Shown: positions 6,951 through 14,570 of the stretch, piece after piece | Layout of the letters: each line of letters opens with the position of its first letter | Numbering within the stretch: the first letter of the stretch is position 1 | Origin: Acidimicrobiia bacterium | Lineage (GTDB): Bacteria; Actinomycetota; Acidimicrobiia; Acidimicrobiales; JACDCH01 | Assembly: GCA_013694495.1 (NCBI GenBank) | Contig: JACDCH010000119.1 | Span: forward strand, 1 to 14,570 | DNA length: 14,570 nucleotides | Reading direction: 5' to 3' | Position numbers and translations under genes: made by a program | Notes under the pieces: generated by a model | The model's database searches: none | What the model was told of the DNA's origin: nothing | Seen by the model: the letters and a program-made list of their open reading frames with translations, nothing else

Positions 6951-8770
6951 GGGTCGAGAGCGCGCGGCGCGAGCTCGAGGCCGTCCAGCGCCCCGGCGTC
7001 GAGCCATTGCTCCAGCACGTCGCGGTAGGCGAAGAAGTCGCCGAGGCCGCGGCCGTAGTTGCTGTTGCGGGGCTTCATCGCGCCGGGGTCGCCCTCGTTG
7101 TTGATCCGGGAGGGCGTGCACGCCGACAGCACGAAGCTGCCGTCGACGAAGGACTCGAGGATCTTCTGCACCCAGGCGTCCTCGGCGTCATTGCTCACGT
7201 CGAACGTCTCGACGCCCTTGGCCTCGAGCAGGGCCACCGTGCGGCCGACGAACTCGGCCCCGAGCTCGGCCAGCTGCGTGTAGTTCACCGTCACGACGGC
7301 CTGCTGAGCGGGTGCCGGCATGATGAACAGGTTCGGGAAGCCCCGGCTCATCAGCCCGAAGAGGCTGACCGCCCCGTCGGCCCACTTGTCGGCCAGGGTC
7401 GTCCCGCCCCGGCCCACGACGGCGTGCCCGGCCCTTCGGGCCAGCGGCGTGAGCTCGGGTTCGAAGCCCGTGCCGTAGACGAGGCAGTCGACCTCGTACT
7501 GGCGGCCGTCGACGACCGGACCCGCCGCCGTCACGCGCTCGATGCCGGCCGGGCAGTCGACGAGGTGGACGTTGGCGCGGTTGAACGCCTCGAGGTACTC
7601 GTCGTGGAAGCACGGCCGCTTGCACAGGTAGCGGTAGTACGGCTTCAGGCTCTCCGCCACGCGCTCGTCCCTGACCACCTCGGCGACGCGGGTGCGGTGC
7701 TCCTCCATGACGCCGTAGTCGAGCTCCTCGGCGACGCGCATGAAGTCGCGCCCGCTCATGCCCTCCCGCCGGGGCGGGTGGTGGACGGCGGCGTAGTGGA
7801 GCGTCCAGCCGTCATCGGTCAGGTCCTCGTCGACCGGTCGGCCGAGCATGACCGACTGGAAGTTGTCCATGCGCGCCTGCTGCCAGCCGGGCGCGAGGCG
7901 CTCGGTGAAGGTCGGCTCGGTCGGGCGGTTGCCCCGCACGCCGACGGCCGACGGCGTTCGCTGGAACACGACGACCTGCTTGGCCCCCTCGGCGAGTGGG
8001 GGCAGGCACTGGATGCCCGATGCACCGGTGCCCACGAGGCCGACCACCTTGTCGGCCAGCTCCGTGAGCGGCTGGCCCGGACCGCCGCCGGTGTACCCGT
8101 AGTCCCACCGGGCGGTGTGGAAGGACCGGCCGGCGAAGTCCTCCATGCCCGGGATGGCCGGCAGCTTCAAGAGGTTGAGGATCCCGACGGCCAGCACGTA
8201 GTACCGGGCTGTCAGCGCGTCGCCCCGGTCCGTCGTGACCCGCCACCGGGCTGCGTCGTCGTCCCAGGCCGCCGCCGTCACCGCCGTGTGGAAGAGGGCG
8301 TCGGGCACGAGGTCGAACCGCTCGGCGATGGCCTCGAGGTGGCCACGGATCTCCTCGCCTGAGGCGTACCTCGTCGACGGGACGTAGCCGAGCTCCTCGA
8401 GCATGGGCAGGTAGATGTACGACTCGACGTCGCACATCACGCCCGGGTACCGGTTCCAGAACCAGGTCCCGCCGATGCCGCCCGCCTGGTCGACGATGCG
8501 GATCCGCTCGATCCCGGCCTGGCGCAACTTGGCGCCGACGACGACCCCGGCGATCCCGCCGCCCACGATCACGACGTCGGCATCGTCGGTCACCGGGGCC
8601 CGATCGGTGACGGGCGTGAACGGGTCCTCCCGGTACCGGGCGAAGTGCTCGTCGCGGGCGAGGTCCCGGATCTCGGCCCGCCCGGGCACGAGCCGCTTGT
8701 CCCGCTCGGCCAGGTACTTGGCGTGGACCGCCTCGCGATCGAACTCGGTAGCTGGCTCGCCCTCGGTCAT
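6947..8770 (-). CDS. Flavin-containing monooxygenase, type I Baeyer-Villiger type
   Basis: 607 aa from ATG 8770, with GAGG four bases upstream. It is an FAD- and NADPH-dependent class B flavoprotein. VVIVGGGIAG (66-75) is the FAD Rossmann motif, GGIGGTWFWNRYPG (97-110) the following conserved loop, FAGRSFHTARWD (212-223) an exact FxGxxxHxxxW(D) Baeyer-Villiger fingerprint, and GLVGTGASGIQ (244-254) the NADPH Rossmann motif. YGTGFEP and NLFIMPAPAQQ later in the chain also fit. The N-terminal extension of about 60 residues before the FAD motif resembles that of ~600-aa BVMOs acting on steroids, terpenoids or large cyclic ketones. It would convert a ketone to an ester or lactone using O2 and NADPH. 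It is first in the three-gene operon, and its stop overlaps the SDR start. The 77-bp upstream gap holds a weak -10 match (TATCTT, 8807-8802) but no good -35. The substrate is unknown. Confidence 0.92.
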   Translation of the reverse strand: MTEGEPATEFDREAVHAKYLAERDKRLVPGRAEIRDLARDEHFARYREDPFTPVTDRAPVTDDADVVIVGGGIAGVVVGAKLRQAGIERIRIVDQAGGIGGTWFWNRYPGVMCDVESYIYLPMLEELGYVPSTRYASGEEIRGHLEAIAERFDLVPDALFHTAVTAAAWDDDAARWRVTTDRGDALTARYYVLAVGILNLLKLPAIPGMEDFAGRSFHTARWDYGYTGGGPGQPLTELADKVVGLVGTGASGIQCLPPLAEGAKQVVVFQRTPSAVGVRGNRPTEPTFTERLAPGWQQARMDNFQSVMLGRPVDEDLTDDGWTLHYAAVHHPPRREGMSGRDFMRVAEELDYGVMEEHRTRVAEVVRDERVAESLKPYYRYLCKRPCFHDEYLEAFNRANVHLVDCPAGIERVTAAGPVVDGRQYEVDCLVYGTGFEPELTPLARRAGHAVVGRGGTTLADKWADGAVSLFGLMSRGFPNLFIMPAPAQQAVVTVNYTQLAELGAEFVGRTVALLEAKGVETFDVSNDAEDAWVQKILESFVDGSFVLSACTPSRINNEGDPGAMKPRNSNYGRGLGDFFAYRDVLEQWLDAGALDGLELAPRALDP

Positions 8771-8847
8771 CGCACCTCGATCGATGTGACGGAACTGTTA
8801 GAAGATACCGCACAGCACGAACGTCGATGACCCCGAGACCACGGTTC

Positions 8848-9693
8848 CTAGGCAGAGACCTCGATGTTGATCCGGGTGCGGTCGCCGTACGGGTAGCGCA
8901 CGTCCACGGCGCAGAAGTCCCGGATCACCCGTTCCACGCGCTGGAGGGCGTAGTCGCCGCCTGCGCCGGTCAGGGTCGTGTCGAACCCCGGGGGCGCGAC
9001 GTTCGGCGTCAGGCCGTAGATCTTGAACACGTTGGGCTTCAGACGGTTGCGCGTGAACTCGATGTTCCCGTGGAGGGCAACCGGGTCGAGCAGTTGGAAG
9101 ACCTCGCCGAACGTGGCGCCGTCGACCATCCAGCGGTCGGTGGCGCGGAACGTCATCCGGCTGCCGGACTCCTTGACGATCTCGGCCAGGCTCGCGGCGA
9201 ACTCGTTCGTCGCGGACCGAAGCTGCGCCTCCGCCTCGGCGAAGTCGACGGTGCCGAGGAAGTTGTCGGCCTCGGCGTCCTCGACGATGCCGTACTCGAT
9301 CCACTCGGTGGCTGAGCTGACGCACACGCCCAGGGCGCCGTCGGGCAGGTCCGACGCGTCGAACGTCGCGATCGCCGGGTCGTCGAGCTCGTCCCAGCTC
9401 TGGTGCACCTGGGCCATGCCCTGCTCGACCCGGAAGACGTACCGGCCGTCGGCGAGCCCGTTGCCGACGAAGAGCTGCTGGCCGTAGGCCAGCGGTCCTT
9501 CCTCGGCCGTCGACATGTCCGGCAGCCCGATGTTGATCATGGCGAGGTCGGCCCAGTCCATGTCCATCACCGTCAGGCAGCGCTGCGTCAAAGCCACGTC
9601 GCACCCCTGGATCTCGGCGATCCTCGTGCCCTCGTCGAGCGCCGTGAGATGCTCCTCGATCTGCTCGTCGCTCCAGGTCGGGTCGATGGCCAC
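8848..9693 (-). CDS. Hypothetical protein, family not recognised
   Basis: 281 aa from GTG 9693. The start is set by AGGAGG six bases upstream, the best Shine-Dalgarno in the window, although the frame stays open further upstream into the antisense of the helicase gene. Base composition and GC-rich third positions are those of a real gene. The protein is acidic, with no signal peptide or membrane segment. Visible stretches include CDVALTQRCLTVMDMDWADL near the N-terminus, a central WDELDDPAIATFDASDLPDGALGVCVSSATEWIEYG, and a C-terminal part ending in RYPYGDRTRINIEVSA. Several cysteines occur but none in a CxxC pattern. I cannot name a family or function. It lies between the monooxygenase operon and the helicase on the same strand, 77 bp before the former, so co-transcription with either is possible but not shown. 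Confidence 0.75.
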   Translation of the reverse strand: MAIDPTWSDEQIEEHLTALDEGTRIAEIQGCDVALTQRCLTVMDMDWADLAMINIGLPDMSTAEEGPLAYGQQLFVGNGLADGRYVFRVEQGMAQVHQSWDELDDPAIATFDASDLPDGALGVCVSSATEWIEYGIVEDAEADNFLGTVDFAEAEAQLRSATNEFAASLAEIVKESGSRMTFRATDRWMVDGATFGEVFQLLDPVALHGNIEFTRNRLKPNVFKIYGLTPNVAPPGFDTTLTGAGGDYALQRVERVIRDFCAVDVRYPYGDRTRINIEVSA

Positions 9694-9705
9694 AGCGCGC
9701 CTCCT
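9687..9705 (-). promoter_or_regulatory. Strong Shine-Dalgarno fixing the start of the 281-aa hypothetical protein
   Basis: On the minus strand GAGGAGG is followed by six bases and GTG (9693-9691). Most other genes here have weak or no Shine-Dalgarno, so this match decides the start against longer readings and suggests efficient translation. Confidence 0.7.
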
Positions 9706-9821
9706 CGGCGGACGGAGGGAAGGTCGGGGCACCGTAGCGAGCGGAGCCACCGGTCCGGAAGGGACGATCGGGCAGCAACGGGGGCACAACGCGCGACCTG
9801 GATCGAGTGACGGTCGGGAGG

Positions 9822-11591
9822 TCAGTCGCAGCGGCAGACGACGCTCTGGTCGAGGGCCTGCCAGCGGAACTCGACGGGCGGTGAGGATTCGCCACAACCC
9901 GTGCAGCTGATCCGCCAACCGGCGCCGACGCACGCGATCTCGAGTGGCGCCCGGCCGGTCGACAACCGCTTCGGCTTGACCCGTGGCTCGGCGACGAGGG
10001 GCAGCGCGGCGAGCTCCACCTCCAGATACGGCGCGTCGGGGTCGGGACGAGGAAGCCGGGCGTCGAGCGTTCGCAGCCCCGTGCCGCGGCACGGGTGCGC
10101 GCCAGCGCCTTGCGTGAAGCTGAGAAGCGCGTAGGCGGTCTCGGCCCCCATCTCGTCGGCGAGCACCGCCGCCCGCGACTCGAACCCCGCGCCGGGCCCC
10201 CCGCCTGCTGCCGCCGTCGCGACGCGCTCGTAGCGCTCGAGGTGCTCCGGCTCCGGCACCTCCATCGGCCCGGGCCCCGAGAGGAACGTGTCGAGCGCCT
10301 CGGACTGCTCGTCGAACACGCCGATCGCATCGGCGATGCGCTCGATCTCGTCGAGGAAGCCGTCGCGCTCGATGCGGTTGGCGGGATCCTCAACCGTCCC
10401 CTTGGCGTACATGATCACGAAGCGAGCCGCGATCCCGGGCTGCTTGCGCCGGAGGATGCGACCCATGCGCTGGATCATCTGGCGCCGGGACCGGCTCGCG
10501 CTCATGACGATGCCGAGGTTCGCGTCGGGGACGTCGACGCCCTCGTCGAGCACGCGGGGAGCAGCGACCGCGTCGAGCTTCCGGACGCGGAGATCGTCGA
10601 GGATCTCCCGCCGTTGACGCCGAGCGGTGGACCCGGTGATCAGGTCGATCGACACGTGTGGGTCCAGCCGGTTGATGGCGTGGTTCGCGGCGCGCACGGT
10701 CTCGGTGAAGACCAACGCCCCGTGCGAGTCACGGATCGCGTTGGCCAGCCGGCCGAGCAGCTCGTACTTGCCGCTGGACCGAGCGACGATCTCGCGCCGC
10801 TTGGAGAACGCCTCGAGGTAGTCGCGGGCCGCGCGACCATCGGCACCGGCGTCGCGCTCCGCGAGGTGCGCGATCGCGGCGAGGAAGTCCCCGAACGGCT
10901 CCAGCGGCATCCCTCCCACCTGGCGCAGGTGTTGGCGAGCGTTGACGAGCTGCTGCTCGGTCGCGCTGTACTCGACCCGCTCCTCGACGGTCAGCTCGAC
11001 CCCGACCAGCGCCACCCGAGGCGGCGCGCAGACGCCGTCCTCGATCGCCTCCGCGAAGCCGTAGCGGTGGCAGATCCCGCCGAAGTACGGCAGCAGCAAC
11101 TCGGTGACGCCGTCGTCGCTGCGTTCGAGCGTGGCCGTCAGACCGAGGCGTTCGTCGTACTGGCGGAGCATCGCTCGTCGCAGCGTCCCGCCCCCGAGCC
11201 CGTGACACTCGTCGGCGATGAGCAGCCCGTCGCCCCCGTCCGGCGGCACCGGCTTGTGCGCCGCCGCCGAGTGCCGAGTGGCGACGAGCACGTCGCACGA
11301 CGCCGGCCGGTCCTTGCCGGTGTCGCCCAGCCGACCGATCCGGGCGTCGGGCAGCGCGGCGCGGAGCCGACCGTGCCACTGCTCCATGAGCACCCGTGAC
11401 GGCACGACGACGAGCACGAAGCGACCCCGCTGCAAGGCGTCGGCGGCCGCGGCGATCGCCACGTCGGTCTTCCCCGAGCCGGTGACGGCCTCGATGACGC
11501 CTCGCCGGCCGCAACGCAGCCAACTGACGAGCGCTTCGAACTGCCACCGGTAGAGCGTCGGCTGCTCCGACGCCGCGGTCGACAGCGCCAC
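9822..11591 (-). CDS. XPB/Rad25-like superfamily 2 DNA helicase (DEAD/DEAH-box, ResIII type)
   Basis: 589 aa from GTG 11591, with GGTGG six bases upstream. The first RecA-like domain has a Q-motif-like start (YRWQFEAL), Walker A TGSGKT (37-42), VVVPSRVLMEQW (61-72, motif Ia), DECH (127-130, motif II) and LTATLERSDDG (151-161, motif III). The second domain contains GALVFTET (291-298), a VLDEGVDVPDANLGIVMSAS stretch (347-366) and QRMGRILRR (374-382, motif VI with arginine fingers). The C-terminal ~200 residues are family-specific and end in CTGC (563-566) and CRC (586-588), which look like a small metal-binding site. ATP-driven unwinding or translocation on double-stranded DNA is expected; XPB-type bacterial helicases are linked to repair, and related stand-alone helicases also occur in defence loci. 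No nuclease or other defence gene is adjacent, so a DNA repair or maintenance role is the simpler reading. Confidence 0.88.
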   Translation of the reverse strand: MALSTAASEQPTLYRWQFEALVSWLRCGRRGVIEAVTGSGKTDVAIAAAADALQRGRFVLVVVPSRVLMEQWHGRLRAALPDARIGRLGDTGKDRPASCDVLVATRHSAAAHKPVPPDGGDGLLIADECHGLGGGTLRRAMLRQYDERLGLTATLERSDDGVTELLLPYFGGICHRYGFAEAIEDGVCAPPRVALVGVELTVEERVEYSATEQQLVNARQHLRQVGGMPLEPFGDFLAAIAHLAERDAGADGRAARDYLEAFSKRREIVARSSGKYELLGRLANAIRDSHGALVFTETVRAANHAINRLDPHVSIDLITGSTARRQRREILDDLRVRKLDAVAAPRVLDEGVDVPDANLGIVMSASRSRRQMIQRMGRILRRKQPGIAARFVIMYAKGTVEDPANRIERDGFLDEIERIADAIGVFDEQSEALDTFLSGPGPMEVPEPEHLERYERVATAAAGGGPGAGFESRAAVLADEMGAETAYALLSFTQGAGAHPCRGTGLRTLDARLPRPDPDAPYLEVELAALPLVAEPRVKPKRLSTGRAPLEIACVGAGWRISCTGCGESSPPVEFRWQALDQSVVCRCD

Positions 11592-11658
11592 TCAACGCCA
11601 CCGCGGTGCAGACATGGGGAGGCCACGCTATCGGCCCCGACCCCTGCTGCCCGTGCCT

Positions 11659-14007
11659 CTACTGGCGGGTCATGGTGCACGCCGCGGCGCCGCAGACATC
11701 GACGGGGTCGCCGGTGCGGAGCCAGTGGGCGACCTGGTCGGTGGCTGCGTCGAGCTTGCGGGGGTCGCCGTGCGGGTCGCTGCCGGCGGTCATCGGCACG
11801 TTGCCGTTCGGCGGGGTGCCGAGCCCCCGGTCGGTCGTGTACCAGTAGACGAGGACCGAGCCCGCCGCCGGCGCGTCGCCCTCGATCGGATCGAGGCCGA
11901 AGCCGGGGTCAACCGACCAGTGGAGCCCCGGTGGGGTCGCCGGCGCCACGAGGCGGGCGCCGATCGTGCGGGCCTCTACCTCGGCGGCGACGTTCGCCAC
12001 CTGGTGGTCGGCGAAGGCGGCCTGGAGGAACACCTCGTGGGGCGGCGTGCCTGCGAGGGGGTCGTCGCTCATGTGGTGGGCGTAGCCGTTCGCCTCGGCC
12101 CGGTCCCAGAGCATCTGCAGGAGCGCGAACGTGAGTTGCTGGTCGATGGCGCCGGGGTAGGCGGCGTAGAAGACCGCCCCGTAGGCGCCCTCCCAGTCGA
12201 CGCTCCGGTTGAGGAGCGTCGAGTAGTTCATGCCGGGCACGCCGAGCACGGCGCGGGTGAGATCGGGGGCGAGGGCCGTGAGGGCGCCGCCCATGATCGC
12301 CCCCTGGCTGTTGCCGTCGTACCCGAGCGTCGCGGGGTCGATGAGCGGCGAGCCGGCCGGGCTCTGGAACGCAGGATCCGCGGCGAAGCCGCCCGGGTGG
12401 GCGAGGGCCCGACCGAGGAACAGGAAGTTGAGGAACCCCTGCTGCGCCCGGTCGGCCAGCGACGGGAACGCCGAGGCGTCGAGGAGGATGGCGGCGACGT
12501 TGGGCAGGTCGCTGGTCGACATGCCCCACCAGTCGACCGAGCACGGCGAGAAGCCCCGCTCCTGGAGCTCGCGGGTGCTCGACCCGTTCACCTCGTCGCG
12601 GCTGCCGAGCAGTCCGTGGCCGTAGAGCAGGGGGTCGGACGGGTCGAGGTCCGAGCCGCGGGCCACGTTGCACGTGAACGGGACGGTGACGGTGGGCTGC
12701 ACGGGGTACACGACCGGGAGGCCGTCGTCGGACCCGAGCGTGTTGAACCGGCTCCCCGGCAAGGCGAAGGTGGGACCGATCAGGTCGCGCACCCCGATCG
12801 GCAGCCCCAGGCCGTCGGCGGCGTCCTCGACCTCGGGTGGGAGCGCGTCGAGGAGGTCGAGGACGGGCCCGTCCAGCGGCGGCGAGATGCCCGCCTCGGC
12901 CTGGACGGTGAGGTAGTTCGGCACCGTGACCGTACCCTCGATGTGGCGCATCGTCGGGCCGTCGGCGCGGTCCTCGACCAGGTCGATCGTGAAGTCGGGC
13001 GGCCGGCCGCTGACGATGCGGTCGGCGAGGTCGGCGTCGCCCAGCGCGGCGAAGGCGTCGTTGCGGATCGAGAGGGCCCGCTCGCTGAGGTTGCGCTCGC
13101 TCGCCACGGTGAAGTCCCAGGCCAGGTGGAGGTCGTCGCTCTGGACACCGGCCGCGGCGAGGGTGCCGAGGATCTCCTGGATGTCGGCCGTGCGGGGGTC
13201 GGTCGGGTCGGCGGTGCCGTCGCGGTGGGCGGCGAAGGCGGGCCCGGCGGCGATCACGGCCCCGCCAGCGTCGCGGAGGCGGCGGAGGGCGACGATGTAG
13301 CGGTGTCCCTCGGCCAGGTTCACCGCCGGCCGCAGCACGAGGAGCCGCTCGTCGTCGGTGGTGCCGGCGTTGGTGTCGAGCTCGCTCCAGAACGGGTGGC
13401 GCCGGCCGGTGTCGGCATCGAGGAGCACGATCGGGGCGTCAGGCCGCAGGTACCACGACAGGTCCTGCACGTGGTCGAGCGGGCTGCTCCAGGTGGCGTG
13501 GAGGTCGAGCCCTGGCACCCGGGCGAGGATCGGCGTGCCGGGCGAGAACCCGTCGTTGCGGTTCCACTCGTCCGGCCGGATCGGCAGGCCGGCGACGTTG
13601 CGGGGCATCGCCAGCAGGTCGAGGTCCACGCGCCGACCGGTGTCGGTTCCCCGATCGGGCACGGTGAAGAGGTCGTTCGGGAACGGCAGGAGGCAGTGGG
13701 CCGGATCGAGGTCGTCACACGTGCCGGTGACGTGCACGTCGGCGGGCCGGTCGGGCCTCGTGGGGTCGAGCGCGACCCCGGCCGTGACACTGCCGACGAC
13801 CGGGGCGTCGACGGTCACCGCGATGCCGTCGTCGGCGACCTCCGCCGTCGCCCTGACGGCCGTGGCCGGCACCGCCGCTCGGGGCTCGTGCCGGTCGCCG
13901 CCCGCCGGCGAGGCCCCCGCCGCCCCGATCCCGCTGACGAGCACCGTCGCGATGAGCGCGCCCAACCGGCGCCGTGCGTCCCCCACGCCATGGAGGTTCG
14001 CCCACAC
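11659..14007 (-). CDS. Secreted alpha/beta-hydrolase, bacterial virulence-factor lipase type
   Basis: 782 aa if started at GTG 14007 (AGGGA eight bases upstream). GTG 14055 and GTG 13986 are alternatives; all keep the signal peptide, in which GDARRRLGAL is followed by a hydrophobic core IATVLVSGIGAAGA. The mature protein is exported. LLPFPNDLF (about residue 107 on) is characteristic of the N-terminal domain of large extracellular bacterial lipases/esterases. The catalytic half carries LYGHGLLGS (about 461-469) as the oxyanion-hole HG loop and GYDGNSQGAIMGG (562-574) as the nucleophile elbow with Ser567. ADHQV (666-670) and SDPHGDPRK (743-751) probably contribute the acid and His. Six cysteines could form disulfides outside the cell. 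Expected role: hydrolysis of an extracellular lipid or ester for nutrition. It ends 67 bp before the helicase start on the same strand. Family call good; the exact start and substrate are uncertain. Confidence 0.82.
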   Translation of the reverse strand: MWANLHGVGDARRRLGALIATVLVSGIGAAGASPAGGDRHEPRAAVPATAVRATAEVADDGIAVTVDAPVVGSVTAGVALDPTRPDRPADVHVTGTCDDLDPAHCLLPFPNDLFTVPDRGTDTGRRVDLDLLAMPRNVAGLPIRPDEWNRNDGFSPGTPILARVPGLDLHATWSSPLDHVQDLSWYLRPDAPIVLLDADTGRRHPFWSELDTNAGTTDDERLLVLRPAVNLAEGHRYIVALRRLRDAGGAVIAAGPAFAAHRDGTADPTDPRTADIQEILGTLAAAGVQSDDLHLAWDFTVASERNLSERALSIRNDAFAALGDADLADRIVSGRPPDFTIDLVEDRADGPTMRHIEGTVTVPNYLTVQAEAGISPPLDGPVLDLLDALPPEVEDAADGLGLPIGVRDLIGPTFALPGSRFNTLGSDDGLPVVYPVQPTVTVPFTCNVARGSDLDPSDPLLYGHGLLGSRDEVNGSSTRELQERGFSPCSVDWWGMSTSDLPNVAAILLDASAFPSLADRAQQGFLNFLFLGRALAHPGGFAADPAFQSPAGSPLIDPATLGYDGNSQGAIMGGALTALAPDLTRAVLGVPGMNYSTLLNRSVDWEGAYGAVFYAAYPGAIDQQLTFALLQMLWDRAEANGYAHHMSDDPLAGTPPHEVFLQAAFADHQVANVAAEVEARTIGARLVAPATPPGLHWSVDPGFGLDPIEGDAPAAGSVLVYWYTTDRGLGTPPNGNVPMTAGSDPHGDPRKLDAATDQVAHWLRTGDPVDVCGAAACTMTRQ

Positions 14008-14076
14008 CCGCCCGATCCCTGCCCGTCGCCCGGCGCCGATGGGTGATGCACCCACCGGCTGGCGCGCAGCTCAGCT

Positions 14077-14340
14077 TCAGAGGGTGTCGTTCCTCCGGGT
14101 GATTCGACCCTCGAACTCCTTGCGAGGATGGTGATTCGAGCCCGGCGTCCCGTCGTAGCGGTTCAGTTCGCGGCGGATCGACATGCTGGCGCTCTCACCC
14201 TGGTCGACCACGCTCCGCAGCGATTCGCCGTTCGGGCCCGTGATCCCGACGTCGGCACTGTCGCCAGAGGGCAGCTCGCCGACCACCAGCCCACGTTCGG
14301 CGGCCCAGGCTTCGAACTGGCTGTACCGACAAACCCGACC
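14077..14340 (-). pseudogene. Coding-like fragment, possibly a truncated gene
   Basis: The minus strand keeps an open frame from a TAG at 14387-14385 to a TGA at 14079-14077. Its lower part has strongly GC-rich third positions and sensible protein composition (YSQFEAWAAERGL, then VGITGPNGES and MSIRRELNRYD). The only starts are GTG 14286, giving 69 aa, and ATG 14181. Both fall inside the protein-like sequence, which seems to begin near 14340 without any start codon. This suggests a gene that has lost its 5' part, though a small real gene from GTG 14286 remains possible. I do not recognise the family. The interval 14056-14487 holds nothing else I can support apart from the hairpin listed separately. 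Confidence 0.35.
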
Positions 14341-14452
14341 GACCTCCGTCTGGCCCCGGTCCCGCCCGGACGATCGATCGCGTGTCTACTCGTTGCCGTC
14401 GTCGAGGTGCGATCGTGGTCCGCCCCGCCAAGCACGCAGCGGTCTAGATCTC

Positions 14453-14476
14453 TTGGGGGCGGAGCCCCCGAATTTT
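14453..14476 (+). terminator. GC hairpin with T-tract, possible terminator or dispersed repeat
   Basis: GGGGGC (14455-14460) and GCCCCC (14464-14469) form a 6-bp stem with a GGA loop, followed on the plus strand by GAATTTT. In form this is an intrinsic terminator for plus-strand transcription, yet no plus-strand gene ends here. On the minus strand it lies 18 bp after the stop of the edge gene and could terminate that gene without a U-tract. Short GGGGGCnnnGCCCCC hairpins also occur as scattered intergenic repeats in GC-rich genomes. Confidence 0.45.
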
Positions 14477-14487
14477 GTGACGAGTTC

Positions 14488-14570
14488 TCATGCGGCTTTG
14501 CCGAGTCTCGCGCCGTTGATGTAGTCGGTGAGGGTGCGGTCGATCGTGTTCAGGGCGCGGCGGAGCTCGA
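14488..14570 (-). CDS. C-terminal end of an unidentified protein (5' part outside window)
   Basis: The final 26 codons of a minus-strand frame end at TGA 14490-14488 and read ELRRALNTIDRTLTDYINGA, then RLGKAA. The sequence is basic, helix-forming and protein-like, and a hairpin follows 18 bp after the stop, so it is probably the 3' end of a gene that enters from the right. The fragment is too short to assign a family. A transposase or another DNA-binding protein is conceivable but not shown. Confidence 0.4.
   Translation of the reverse strand, partial: ELRRALNTIDRTLTDYINGARLGKAA

Noticed and set aside
7007..8362. Plus-strand open frame of about 450 codons opposite the monooxygenase
   Set aside because: Antisense shadow of a gene with exact FAD, BVMO and NADPH motifs; no recognisable features of its own.
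11614..14046. 810-codon plus-strand open frame opposite the secreted lipase
   Set aside because: Repetitive Val/Gly/Arg/Glu composition typical of antisense frames in GC-rich genes. The minus strand carries a signal peptide and the catalytic elbow.
14096..14150. tRNA-like T-arm look-alikes (GATTCGA repeated twice) that might mark an integration site
   Set aside because: The stems do not pair with correct loop spacing and no anticodon or acceptor arms could be folded. The 10-bp direct repeat (14098-14107 and 14130-14139) fits coding sequence.

Overview
High-GC (visibly around 70% or more) actinobacterial-type chromosome segment. GC-rich third codon positions, frequent GTG starts, 4-bp GTGA gene overlaps and gene content (DICT-domain MerR regulator, Baeyer-Villiger monooxygenase, XPB-like helicase) suggest Actinomycetota, possibly class Acidimicrobiia. 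The class is inference; no rRNA or marker gene is present to confirm it. No tRNA, rRNA, CRISPR array or complete insertion sequence was found.

Left part (1-1934): a minus-strand gene running off the window start encodes an unusual fusion of type I isopentenyl-diphosphate isomerase with an isoprenyl diphosphate synthase. It is divergent, across only 39 bp, from a MerR-type regulator with a probable DICT sensor domain. The gap holds an imperfect 17-bp dyad that could be the regulator's operator, so this looks like a regulated isoprenoid (for example carotenoid) locus. Next (1957-4350) come a compact, PDZ-less site-2 protease and a divergent beta-lactamase-fold serine hydrolase. Between them lies a perfect inverted repeat with 18-bp arms and a 2-nt centre, almost equidistant from the two start codons.

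Middle (4420-8770): three minus-strand genes joined by two GTGA stop/start overlaps form a compact operon: flavin Baeyer-Villiger monooxygenase, then a 555-aa double-domain SDR, then an amidohydrolase-2 / lactonase-like hydrolase. Together they could turn a cyclic secondary alcohol into a ketone (SDR), the ketone into a lactone (BVMO), and open the lactone (hydrolase). The substrate is unknown.

Right part (8848-14007): three more minus-strand genes: an unrecognised 281-aa cytoplasmic protein with a near-perfect Shine-Dalgarno, an XPB-like SF2 helicase with a C-terminal cysteine cluster, and a secreted lipase/esterase of the bacterial virulence-factor-lipase type. The last ~560 bp differ in character: a coding-like fragment without a convincing start, a GC hairpin flanked by an A/T tract, and the 3' end of another minus-strand gene cut by the window edge. 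This may be a remodelled or mobile-element-affected boundary.
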